A stretch of DNA of 64,000 nt. It comes from Liquidambar formosana (lineage: Eukaryota; Streptophyta; Magnoliopsida; Saxifragales; Altingiaceae). A program made the translations under genes and the position numbers. The stretch is taken from positions 28,330,069 to 28,394,068 of the forward strand of contig CM077828.1 of the NCBI GenBank assembly GCA_039720395.1, in the 5' to 3' direction. Shown one piece after another: positions 53,897 through 64,000 of this stretch (its first letter is position 1; each line of letters starts with the position of its first letter). Under the pieces are notes generated by a model that was not told the DNA's origin, ran no database searches, and was given only the letters and a program-made list of their open reading frames with translations.

Positions 53897-56812
53897 CCGT
53901 ACAGATTCCGGTTAGCCGGAGGTGGTGTTTCCGGCGTCGAGACAAGGGGAATTTGTGGGTGTCGCCGTGTCGGTGTGAGCTGATTGTCAGGTCCGGATGA
54001 TGTTGTGACAGCGTCTCCAGTGAAATATTAGTACCGCACAGTGCATACTATATGAACCGCCGGTCTCCTGCCACTGCCCACGTTATTTATTGTCCCGAGT
54101 GATATTTACTTAGCTTATTAAATAATTAGAAAATTTTATTATGGGTTTCCTAATTTCAGTAGTCACTAGTCAGTACAAAAAAATTTAATTAAAATGTTAT
54201 GTCAATTTTAATTTGTCTTCATCACATTGCAGTCCACTCGAATTTTTAACGTTTAGTAATAATACTATTATTTTTGCATCATTCACTAGCTTTATTCTAA
54301 ACATAAGCTTACCTAGGATGATTAAGTGTGCACATACTAATATAATATATATTAATATTTGTATTAAGAAATTTATATATTATTAGTGCATGGATAGATA
54401 AGATGGGTTAAATAATATTACTCCGGTAGTATTTCTTTTTTCATTTGAAGTATTTTTTTGCTACATTTTTCTTCTTTTATGGTTTTTTTTTTTGCTAAAA
54501 TATTTTTGTCCTCAGACTAATTAAACTAATCATTGGTCCAATTAACAAGCCTAATGCAAATGGCATATGGGGCTAGCCAGGAAAACCAGGAGAGATGTTT
54601 GCAAGACCAAGCAAGCAAGCCCCATTACCTAGCTAGTTCATCTTGGCCTCATATCAAGAAGAATATCACTAGGGTCCAAAGCACAAAAGTCATCAGAGTA
54701 GACATCTCAAAATTTGACTCTAACCAACGTGAATAAAATATCAGTTATAATCAAAGGAAAACATGGGCCTTTGGCCAGGTTATTGAGTTTGCTGAGTCAA
54801 TTTCACATTGAAAGCACCCACAGGCCATTGTCACAAAAAATCTATTCAACCATTCCACAGAGATTCTCAATATTATATTATTATTATTGGTTTGAATTGA
54901 ATCCTGCATACTTCTTCACAGGATGAGTCCCATCTTTATGTTTTATCTAGGTGGAAGAATAATTACTCAAACCCAAAACGTACCCACTACAAGAGGGACA
55001 GAGCAAAGCAATGCCCTATGGCTACAAGGTCACTGGGACTCATTGGCATGGAAACACAGTTCATCTATGTAATTTGCAGATTATATACAACGTTCTTTCA
55101 TATTGATTTCTCTTCTTCTTTGAAGTTTTGTCCATTCTGATTAATACATAAATCGGCCTCACAAGTTTGTCCTTATGAGTCCTATTCCCAAAAGGCACTT
55201 CCCTAAGATGGTGTCCAACGCCCTTTTATAAATCTATATTAGACATCGTTCGCAACCAATGTGGGACACTAATAGTCTCAATAAGTGTATTTAGACTTTT
55301 TACCCGACTAATCCCTTAGACTACCATCCACTCTATGTTAATTAATATTTAAGATAAACTTGTCTAGTGGTTAGCCTCAAAAAAGAGTGAGATGTTAAAA
55401 TCAAGACTTTCAACTTCTTGAAATATAAATCTCAGGAACCACTATTCCAACTCTTGAGATTGCTTCCATGTTTTAACATGCTTTGCTTATTTCTGTATAT
55501 AGCATGCAGCCTAGTACAACTTAATCAGTATCAATGTCAATATCCTTACTTTGTATATAGCACTAACCAAAATCTTACAATATATAAGACGTGTGGTGTT
55601 TTTCTTTCTAATTTTTTTCCTTCAATTTTTCCAAATGTCTTACATGGGATGGGACCTGCACTCCATATGGGGGACCGATGTGGATCCCGCCACATATGCA
55701 TTTGGTAAAATTTTAGAAAAAGTAGCATTTTGCCATTCTCAATACAGGAAATGCAAATCTAAAGGTGAGCATGGGCGCTTGGGCAAGGTGGCCTGTCTGG
55801 CCTGCTAAACAAACTATACAGTACCAATACTGGATTCAAGGCCCAAATGGGCTTATGGGTGGTCCCATTTATTAAAACAAAGGTCGACACCAAGCAGTGT
55901 GGAGAGAGGAAATTGGGTCTTTTTGTTTAGGACGAAGTGGTGGGTTTAACGGTGGTCTCTCTACCAAACTAGTGTTGTTTAGTACTTTTATTAATCTTTG
56001 GACCTCTCCAAGGCCAAGTCTCTTATTTTACCATTTATGATTCAAAAGAGGACAATAATAGGTGGGTTTAAGTAGACTTTTTGATAATTTACAGTATCTA
56101 TTGTATTTCATAATTTTTCATGAGAAACAACCACAAAAGTCTACTTAAACGATAGATTTAAGAAAGACTTTATTATACAAAGTTATTCGTTTAAAATATG
56201 ATTTTAAATGTGGGTGGTGTTGAGGAGGTTTTATGATGGCAATCGCCTCCTCTTTTTATTATTAAACTTTGAGAAAGCCTTTTATAAACATATCTCATAT
56301 CGGAAAAGCTAGGGTGAAAAATATTTTCCCCATCCATCATGTCGGTGGTAGGCAAAGTTTTAATCTTCACCAAGAAGATAGCAGAAGCACCCCAAAGATA
56401 TGAGGACCCCAGTGTCATCCAAATCCAATTCCCCTAGCAGTTTCAGAACAATATCTATACTTCCTATACCATGTGAAAAGAATCAGCCCCCATCCTCTGA
56501 GTTGGAGATATTCCTCGTATCTTTGCAAACTTCCAGGATGACATGAACATAAATTTAGTACATGCCCTCACTTTTAGGTTCATTGCATTTTAGAAGAATA
56601 ATAACCAAGGTATCTCATTCGTGCCTGCCAAACCAAAAAAAAAAAAAACAAAAAACAAAATAGTGTCAAGAGCACAATAGTATCATTCCCCCATTAGAAT
56701 ATCCCAATCTTTCTTGAATTTAATCATGTAGGAATAACCTAAGATTTCAATTACTAATAGAACATATTCCACCCGCGACATCTTCGAAACCGGAACAAAA
56801 CAACTCTTTTTA
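53897..56812. other. Upstream region of LecRK copy 1 (downstream of copy 2)
   Basis: No gene seen. It holds the LecRK promoter, AT-rich sequence, a USE/TATA pair (listed separately) and a fragment of the palindromic MITE core (AAAAGTCTACTTAAACGATA near 56.1 kb). The whole stretch is repeated at 58793-61828. Confidence 0.7.
55221..55267 (-). promoter_or_regulatory. snRNA-type USE plus TATA pair, copy 1 (putative)
   Basis: On the minus strand GTCCCACATTG (55267-55257) resembles the plant snRNA upstream sequence element RTCCCACATCG and is followed 25 bases later by TTATAAAAGGG. No U1-U6 snRNA sequence follows the expected start. The pair is repeated in unit 2 at 60246-60290. Confidence 0.4.
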
Positions 56813-56935
56813 AGATTGAGGCAGCGGCGCCTCCTCTCCAGGATCATCACCATCATCATCCCCATCACTGTCGCCACGGCAACTGCCACCCCCAGCTAAT
56901 TCTGACAACAAGGCTGAAGGCACAGCGGCCACCGC

Positions 56936-58792
56936 CTAACCAACCAAAACCGCCACAACCTCCCTCATGGTCGGCCGCCGTTGGGGATTAGGATGACAAC
57001 AAACCAATCCAAGTTTCAAAATCGCCTCCATTTCCTCCGCCGTGTACTCCCCCTCAATCCTCTTGTCCGCCGCCTCCAACAACTTCCCTTCATCATACAA
57101 ATCCCTCACCCAATCAATCAGTATCTGCTCATCTTCCGCCGCCCACGTCTCAATCGGCGGCCGCCCGCACGCCACCTCCATCACCACCACCCCAAAACTA
57201 TAAACGTCGCTCGCGGTCGTCGGAGCCGCCTCCGTCGCCACCTCAGGTGCCAAATACCCGAGCGTGCCCACCACACGAGTCGTGTTCGGAGCTTCCCCGT
57301 GCTGATAAAGCTTAGCCAAACCGAAATCCCCGAGCCTACCTCGCATATCTGCATCTAACAAAACGTTGCTCGACTTAATATCTCTATGAACCACCACTTG
57401 GTCCCATCCATGGTGAAGATAATTCAGTCCTTCGGCGACATCGGCGAGCACTCTCCGTCGGCCTTCCCACGACAAAAGCTTCTCCGGCTTGTCGAAAACC
57501 CAGCGATTGAGGCTGCTATTGGGCATGTAATCGTAGACAAGCATGAGCTCATTGCCTTTCCTGCACCATCCTCGCATTTGGACTAAATTCTTGTGTTGTA
57601 GCCTACCCATGCTTGATATCTCAGCCATGAATTCCCTTAGGCCTTGTTTGGAATCATGGTTTACGCATTTCACCCCGACTTCCATGTTGTTCGATAGAGT
57701 TCCTTTGTACACTCGTCCGAATCCACCTGCCCCGAGAAGCATTTCTTTTGAGAATCCATTGGTGGCTTGTTTGAGCTCATCGTAGGAAAATCTATGTGGC
57801 CAGTACTCGAGTTCCCAATCTTCAATTTCATCATTCTCTTCCTCTTTCAATCTGTTATTTCGCCAAAACCAGTAAATCCCCAAAAGACAAAGGATCGAAA
57901 AAACAACACAACCGATAATAATTCCGGCAATAGCACCAGATGATAATGAAGAGGACGACAGCGTTGGCGGCAAGAAAACTGGCAAATTGGTGGTGTTTAT
58001 ATCTCTGGCAACTCCAGTATCGCTGAAACTCCAAGCTAACACCCTTCGTGCCTCAGCCCATTTCACGGTCGACGCCGAAAACCCGACATACATATCGGCG
58101 GAAACATAGTTGGCAATATCCGGATTTGTGACAGAAAGGAGAGGCCTCGCCGGTCGAGATACTCCTGCCGGCGCAATCGTAACGTTGATTTGGAACGAGT
58201 TTCCGTCGAATTCGATCCAAGCGTGAACATTCTGCCCACTCCGCATATTCACCGGAATAAAATCCCCGGTGGTGGAATTGTAGTACCCGGCGGGCTTTGT
58301 AATGTTGGAAACCAAGCTGTTGAGATCTATTCCGACGTGGTTGTCATCTGGGTCGTTGAATTGCGGATTCCGGCCAGTATCGAATTCGACGACGAGAAGT
58401 GGAGATACAGAGGGTACAGTCTCGCTGGAGAATATTCCGAAGTACTGGCCGGCGAGTGCGCCGGGGGGCGAGGTCCAATTGGAGAGCACAAAGGCAAGGC
58501 CGAAACCTGGACTAGTAGAGATTTGGGGGAGGATTGAGAAGACGAATGAGGTTGAAAAGGAAGAAAGGGAGGTAGAATTGGAAGTGGGTTTCATGGGGAT
58601 TCGAGATGGGTAGAAGGCTTGGCCAGAGGAGAGCTGGGCGGAGTCGTTGGCGAGTCGGACGACGGAGGATTCGACTATGGCGTCTTTGATGAGGGTGAGG
58701 TCAGTGGAATTGAAGGAGTTGAAGAGGAAGTCGAGGGCTGAAGTGGAAGAGATAGGGAGGAAGAGGAGGAGGAGGGGAAAAAAGGGTGTCAT
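56936..58792 (-). CDS. L-type lectin receptor kinase (LecRK-S.1 type), copy 2
   Basis: An intact 618-aa single-exon frame. Signal peptide 1-19 (MTPFFPLLLLFLPISSTSA); legume-lectin domain about 20-265 with VEFDT (135-139) and NHVGIDLNS; membrane helix about 285-310 (IAGIIIGCVVFSILCLLGIY); kinase about 345-615. Kinase residues: glycine loop GAGGFGRVY, lysine K375 in VGVK (VAVK in copy 1), HRD 469-471, DFG 489-491, APE 515-517; an RD-type, probably active kinase. WELEYWPHRFSYDEL and HDSKQGLREFMAEISSMG are typical of the LecRK-S.1 clade, plasma-membrane receptors linked to defence or abiotic signalling. A TAG replaces a GAG codon of copy 1 right after the kinase, removing a tail of roughly 46 residues; without it the frame would end just across the duplication junction. 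The 3' flank is therefore not ancestral but the upstream region of copy 1. Confidence 0.94.
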   Translation of the reverse strand: MTPFFPLLLLFLPISSTSALDFLFNSFNSTDLTLIKDAIVESSVVRLANDSAQLSSGQAFYPSRIPMKPTSNSTSLSSFSTSFVFSILPQISTSPGFGLAFVLSNWTSPPGALAGQYFGIFSSETVPSVSPLLVVEFDTGRNPQFNDPDDNHVGIDLNSLVSNITKPAGYYNSTTGDFIPVNMRSGQNVHAWIEFDGNSFQINVTIAPAGVSRPARPLLSVTNPDIANYVSADMYVGFSASTVKWAEARRVLAWSFSDTGVARDINTTNLPVFLPPTLSSSSLSSGAIAGIIIGCVVFSILCLLGIYWFWRNNRLKEEENDEIEDWELEYWPHRFSYDELKQATNGFSKEMLLGAGGFGRVYKGTLSNNMEVGVKCVNHDSKQGLREFMAEISSMGRLQHKNLVQMRGWCRKGNELMLVYDYMPNSSLNRWVFDKPEKLLSWEGRRRVLADVAEGLNYLHHGWDQVVVHRDIKSSNVLLDADMRGRLGDFGLAKLYQHGEAPNTTRVVGTLGYLAPEVATEAAPTTASDVYSFGVVVMEVACGRPPIETWAAEDEQILIDWVRDLYDEGKLLEAADKRIEGEYTAEEMEAILKLGLVCCHPNPQRRPTMREVVAVLVG

Positions 58793-61700
58793 CAGTACAG
58801 ATTCCGGTTAGCCGGAGGTGGTGTTTCCGGCGGCGAGGCAAGGGGAATTTGCGGGTGTCGCCGAGTAGGTGTGAGCCGATTGTCTGGTCGGGATGATTTT
58901 GTGACGGCGCCCCCAGTCAATACTAGTACTGCATAGTGCCATAGTGCATACTATATGGACCGCCGGTCTCCTGCCAGTGCCCACGTTATTTGTCGCTACG
59001 AGATATATTTACTTAGCTTATTAAATTATTAGAAAATTTTATTATAGTTTTCCTAAGTTCAGTAGTCACTAGTCAGTACAAAAAAAATAATTAAAATGTT
59101 ATGTCAATTTTAATTTGTCTTTATCACATTGCCATCCAGTTGAATTTTTTACGTTTAGTAATAATATTATCATTTTTGCATCATCCACTAACTTTATTTT
59201 AACCATAAGCTTACTTAGAATGATGATCAAGTGAATATATATTGATATAACTTATATCAATACTTGTATTAAGAAATTTATATCATACTGGTGCATGGAT
59301 CAATAAGATGGGTTAAGTAATATTGCTCTGGTAGTATTTCTTTTTCTTTTTGAAGTATTTCTTTGCTACATTTTTCTTTTTTTATGTTTTTTTTTTTTTT
59401 TGGCTAAAATATTTTTGTCCTCTGACTATTTAAACTAATCACTGGTCTAATTAACAAGCCTAATGCAAATAGCATATGGGGCTAACCAAGAAAACCAGGG
59501 TGAGATGTTTGCAAGGCCAAGCAAGCAAGCCCCATTACCTAGCTAGTTCATCATGGCCTCATATCTAGAAGAATATCACTTGAATCCAAAGCACAAAAGT
59601 CATCAGAGTAGACATCTCAAAATTTGCCTCTAACATGAATAAAATATCAGTTATAATAAAAGGAAAACATGGGCCTTTGGCCAGGTTATTGAGTTTGCTG
59701 AGTCAATTTCACCACAGGCCATTGTCACAAAAAAATATATTCAACCATTCCACAGAGATTCTCAATATTATATTATTATTATTATCGGTTTGAATTGAAT
59801 CCTGCATACTTCTTCACAGGATGAGTCCCATCTTTATGTTTTATCTTGGTTGAAGAATAATTACTCAAACCCAGAACGTACCCACCACAAGAGGGATAGA
59901 GCAAAGCAATGCCCTATGGCTACAAGGTCACTGGGACTCATTGGCAAGGAACCACAGTTCATCTATGTAATTTGCAGATTATATAGAACGTTCTTTCATA
60001 TTAATTTCTCTTCTTCTTCTTCTTCCTCCATTTTTTTTTCTATGGGTGAAATTTCGATAGTTCTAAAACAATAACAAATGCTTCCTTATTTCAACATTTT
60101 TTTTTTCATTTTTGTCTTTGTTAGACACGCAGCCCAACCCCTCACTTTGAGTGTCTGTTCTGGTCAGCACATAAGCTGACTTTACGGGTTTATCCTTATG
60201 AATCCTATGCCTAAAAGACGCCTCTCTAAAAGGGTGTCCAGCGTCCTCTTATAAATTTATCTTAGGCATTTTCCGCAACTGATGTGGGACACTAATAGTT
60301 TCAATAAGTATATTTAGACTTTTTACCCAACTAATCCCTTGGATTACTGCCCGCTCTATGTTAATTAATATTTAAGATAAACTTGTCTAGTGGTTAGCCC
60401 TAAGAAAGAGTGAGATGTTAAAATCAAGACTTTCGACTTCTTGAAATATAAATCTCAGGAACCACTATTCCACCTCTTGCGATTGCTTCCATGTTTTAAC
60501 ATGCTTTACTTATTTTTGTATATAACATGCAACCTAGTACAACTTAATCAGTATCGATGTCAATATCCATACTTTGTATATAGCACTAACCAAAATCTTA
60601 CAATATATAAGACTGAGTAGTGTTTTTCTTTCTAATTTTTTTCCTTCAATTTTTCCAAATGTCTTACATGGGATGGGACCTACACTCCATGTGGGGGGAC
60701 CCATGTGGATCCCACCACATATGAGACGTTTGGTAAAATTTTTGAAAAAATAGCATTTTGCCATTCTCAACACAGGAAATGCAAATCTAAAGGCGAGCAT
60801 GGGCGCTTGGGCAAGGTGGCCTGTCTGGCCTGCTAAACAAACTATACAGTACCAATACTGGATTCAAGGCCCAAATGGACTTATGGGTGGTCCCATTTAT
60901 TAAAACAAAGGTCGACACCAAGCCGTGTGGAGAGAGGAAATTGGGTCCTTTTATTTAGGACGAAGGGGTGGGTTTAATGGTGGTCTCTACCAAACTAGTG
61001 TTGTTTAGTACTTTTATTAATCTTTGGACCTCTCCAAGCCCGAGTCTCTTATTTTACCATTTATGATTCAAATGAGGAGAGTAATAAGTGGGTTTAAGTG
61101 GATTTTTTGGTCATTTACAGTATCTATTGTATTTCATAATTTTTCATAAAAACAATCACAAAAGTCTACTTAAACGATAGATTTAGGAAAGACCTTATTT
61201 TATAAAGTTATTCGTTTAAAATATCATTTTAAATGTGGGTGGTGTTGAGGAAGTTTTATGATGGCAATCGCCTCCTCTTTTTGTAATTGAACTTTAAGAA
61301 AGCCTTTTATAAACATATCTCATATCGGAAAAGGGTGAAAAATATTTTCCCCATCCATCACGTCGGCGGTAGGCAAAGTTTTAATCTTCACCAAGAAGAT
61401 AGCAGAAGCACCCCAAAGGTATGAGGACCCCAGTGTCATCCAAATCCAATTCCCCCGGCAGGTTCAGAACAGTATCTATACTTCTTATACCATATGAAAA
61501 GAATCAGCCCCCATCCTCTAAGTTGGAGACATTCCTTGTATCTTTGCAAACTTCCAGGATGATATGAACATAAATTTAGTACATGCCCTCACTTTTAGGT
61601 TCATTGCATTTGAGAAGAATAATAACCAAGGTATCTCATTCGTGCCTGCCAAACAGAAAAAAACAAAAAACAAAATAGTGTCAAGAGCGCAATAGTATCA

Positions 61701-61828
61701 TTCCCCCATCAGAATATCCCAATCTTTCTTGAATTTAATCATGTAGGAATAACCTAAGATTTCCAATTACTAATAGAACATATTCCACCCGCGACATCTT
61801 CGAAACCGGAACAAAACATCTCTTTTTA
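58793..61828. other. Upstream region of LecRK copy 2
   Basis: Repeat of 53897-56812. No gene seen. Includes a second USE/TATA pair at 60246-60290 and the MITE-core fragment near 61.15 kb. Confidence 0.7.
60246..60290 (-). promoter_or_regulatory. snRNA-type USE plus TATA pair, copy 2 (putative)
   Basis: GTCCCACATCA (60290-60280) followed by TTATAAGAGG. It matches the USE consensus through CATC, slightly better than copy 1. No recognisable snRNA follows. Confidence 0.4.
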
Positions 61829-62040
61829 AGATTTGCTAAATTAAAAACAACTTTTTTTAAGTACTATTTACAAGCGATGACTATGGAAACAAACAAAACA
61901 GTTCTTTTATGTAGAGGGTAGAAAATTGGTGATTGAAAAAGGTTCATGCCCCGTGGCGTTTCGTATGGTTTTATTGAAATCTTTAAGGGAAGTCAATGTG
62001 ACAAACTTTTGTAACAAAAACGTTTAGGAAATTTCGATTC

Positions 62041-62194
62041 TAAGGTGGCATATATGAAAGTGAGCCTACCTCCACTAATTTCAATTCTAAGGTGGCATAT
62101 ATGAAAGTGAGCCTACCTCCATATATGAAAGTGAGCCTACCTCCACTAATTTCAAGTATAAGGTGGCATATATTAAAGTGAGCCTACCTCCACT
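62041..62194. repeat. Minisatellite, about 47-bp unit
   Basis: Repeated TAAGGTGGCATATATGAAAG then TGAGCCTACCTCC, starting at 62041, 62088 and 62159, with a partial unit at 62121. About 3.5 copies, one with an internal deletion. Confidence 0.9.
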
Positions 62195-63461
62195 TTGCTT
62201 CAAGAATACGGGAGTTTGTTCCCAAAATGGGGACCCATGGGCCTGGCCAAGTACCGACTCCCCAATATTTGGATTAGTGGTTTGTTTCTTAAGGAAGGTT
62301 ACATGGGGAGTTAGGTGATCTACCCATCTAACTAATCCAAATTAGGCTAGTGGTTTGAAAAGTGTGTGAAGGTTACATGGAGAGTAAGGTGATCTAACTA
62401 ATGCAGATTAGGCTGGCGGTTTAAAAAGGGTGTCCAACTCGATTGAGGGGGCCTTGTGTGGATCCTATTTTAAAATTTTCAACTCAATACATCCTTATTA
62501 TTATTTGATTTTAGAAAAATTTGTAAGGAGTTTATTTTTTTGTTCAAATTTGCTTGTCGAATTGATATGCTAGTTAACATGGCCGTCAATCGTTTTGCAA
62601 ATGAATTTTTTTTGTTTGTTGAGATGATTGTCATATCAATTAAGCAAGTAAATTTGGGTAAATGAGTTGAGCGATATAGTTCTGCTCTTTATTTTGTTTA
62701 CTCTACAATACATAATAATAATAATAATTCATGCAATAAAACAAAAGTGCACTCTAATAGTATTTTAATTCTAAGATTCATGAATTTTTTTTTTTTAATC
62801 ATCAATCCATGTCCTTTAGATCATCATTTAAAATGATTTCGTGTGACAATCCAAACAACATTTTAAAGAGCATGGCCATACGAATTAGTTCTTTAAGAAG
62901 AGATTTGAGGGCAAATAATACATTGAGATCATGAGTTGCCAAATGCATCATGCCTAAGAATGAAGATTAGAATGTGGGTCAACCAAAAAAGAACATGGGG
63001 AAGTGAAATTTTATCCTCAAACCAACCTTTTCCCTTAAGCCAAGCTCCCTTTTGCTCCTCCATATGTGTTTGGAGTCTTGAAGAGCCTCTAAACTCCTTG
63101 CAAGAAGGAGTCAGTTGCTCGTAGTGCATAAAATATTTTCAATTTCCATGAAGATTATAGAAACTAATGCCCTACAGCTAACCATACTCTTAAAATGGAT
63201 GGAACTCATCAATCATATCCCAACACCACAAACTGGCATTTTCCACAAGTTATAAGCTTCTTTACTTTTATTGTGTTTATTTATTTATTTTTGTTTTAAT
63301 GATAGTATGATAAAAACCATATTACAAAACTTAAACTCAAGACCTTTCAGTTAGCTCACTTCATTCAAATAAATTTAGTAACGATTTATTGGTCCAAATT
63401 CTAAAACATACTAAAAATCTTAAGAGACGGATTAATGATTCTTGAAACTTACAGTTTAAAA

Positions 63462-63789
63462 CATGGGCGGAGCCAGGGGAGGCCTTTGGGGGCACGTGCC
63501 CCCACTGGCTCAACCAAGTTTTTTTTTTTTGGGAGAGATATTACTATTTGATGCCTATTTCTCAACATAATGCTAAAAAGAGGAAAATGATAGTCATTTT
63601 AAAATATATTTACAGTCAATTTGTAATAAGTTGGCAAATAAATCCTTTTTTTGGTATTAAATTAAAAAAGGATTACTAAAAAGTAATTTTTTTAAAAAAA
63701 TGTTTTCTAGGATTTTTAGTTCCCACTTCCTACTTCACAAAATTATAGCATAGTGCCCCCATTAGAGATAAATCCTAACTCCGCCCCTG
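63462..63789. mobile_element. hAT MITE with CAGGGGCGGAG ends
   Basis: The left end CATGGGCGGAGCC is mirrored by CTCCGCCCCTG. Target duplication of 8 bp with one mismatch: gtttaaaa (63454-63461) and atttaaaa (63790-63797). 328 bp, noncoding. Interior text (TTGGTATTAAATTA, GGATTACTAAAAAGTAATTT) is shared with the Helitron at about 35.5-35.8 kb. Confidence 0.75.
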
Positions 63790-64000
63790 ATTTAAAAGGT
63801 AGATAATTTTAGATTCGATCTCTTATCTCTTTTGAGATCAGCTACAAATTGATTCATCATAGACTTTGTTTTCCCTGTTGGCCAAAAAAGCAATTTTAAG
63901 ACGAAAAAAAAAAAAAATCCAACCGTTGAATGTTTCTTTGTTTTGGTCAACAAATCATATTCCATTCAACCATATGCAAACACTTACATTTCTTACCTTA

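Larger units (their letters stand above)
51919..56812. repeat. Unit 1 of a 4.9 kb LecRK tandem duplication
   Basis: Contains LecRK copy 1 and about 2.9 kb of its upstream sequence. The junction with unit 2 (agatt, 56813-56817) shares five bases with the left edge (51919-51923) and with the right edge of unit 2 (61829-61833). Confidence 0.92.
56813..61828. repeat. Unit 2 of the LecRK tandem duplication
   Basis: Carries LecRK copy 2 and its upstream region, aligned to unit 1 throughout. It is about 120 bp longer than unit 1 through small indels. Confidence 0.92.
61829..64000. other. Right flank, no gene seen
   Basis: AT-rich sequence beyond the LecRK duplication. It contains a 47-bp minisatellite, an imperfect 80-bp-scale repeat at about 62271-62424 (GGTTACATGG, GGTGATCTA, ATTAGGCT), poly-T runs and a hAT MITE. 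Confidence 0.6.

Noticed and set aside
55100..55230. Possible U-snRNA gene downstream of the USE/TATA pair
   Set aside because: The sequence after the expected start does not resemble U1, U2, U4, U5 or U6, so no ncRNA was annotated.
62041..62194. Regular repeats that could suggest a CRISPR array
   Set aside because: Units are contiguous without unique spacers and the DNA is plant nuclear; a minisatellite explains it.

Overview
This window is nuclear DNA from a flowering plant, most likely a woody eudicot. Four multi-exon genes have GT-AG introns (one GC-AG), gene families are plant-type (peroxisomal copper amine oxidase, FRO ferric reductase, L-type lectin receptor kinases), and the spacers are AT-rich with SSRs, MITEs, a Helitron and short retroposons. 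I cannot name the species. No operon, CRISPR or bacterial feature is present.

Layout. 1-2.9 kb: AT-rich flank with one MITE. 2.9-12.9 kb (-): 12-exon copper amine oxidase (CuAO-zeta type) with a peroxisomal C-terminus, a GC-AG intron and a one-base frameshift in exon 5; its introns hold a tRNA-derived SINE, a LINE 3' end and three very long C/G homopolymers. 13-23.3 kb: gene-poor, with at least six small mobile or fold-back elements. 23.3-23.8 kb (-): intact single-exon ribosomal protein L27a. 25.5-30.6 kb (-): 10-exon DEAD-box RNA helicase of the RH30 type, with a one-base loss in its RGG-rich exon 2, a 59-bp tandem repeat across a 3' splice site and a LINE fragment in intron 5. 30.8-38.0 kb: a 2.4 kb tandem duplication whose distal copy was later split by a Mutator-like element and a Helitron; both empty sites survive in the proximal copy. 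37.4-39.8 kb (-): 4-exon universal-stress-protein-like gene, whose last exon lies in the duplication and has a decayed copy at 32.6-32.8 kb. 40-46.8 kb: gene-poor, with MITEs and nested retroposon/hAT insertions. 46.9-49.9 kb (+): intact 8-exon ferric reduction oxidase. 51.9-61.8 kb: tandem duplication of about 4.9 kb carrying two LecRK-S.1-like receptor kinases (-); copy 1 is frameshifted in the lectin domain, copy 2 is open but loses its C-terminal tail to a stop. 61.8-64 kb: minisatellite and a hAT MITE.

The genes are functionally unrelated neighbours (amine oxidation in peroxisomes, translation, RNA remodelling, stress signalling, iron reduction, surface signalling). I found no convincing new biochemical system. 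The most informative content is structural: two tandem duplications with readable breakpoints, transposon insertions with matching empty sites, and three single-base frameshifts in otherwise conserved genes. Exon boundaries were read by hand from splice consensus, phase continuity and remembered family sequences; no alignment was run.
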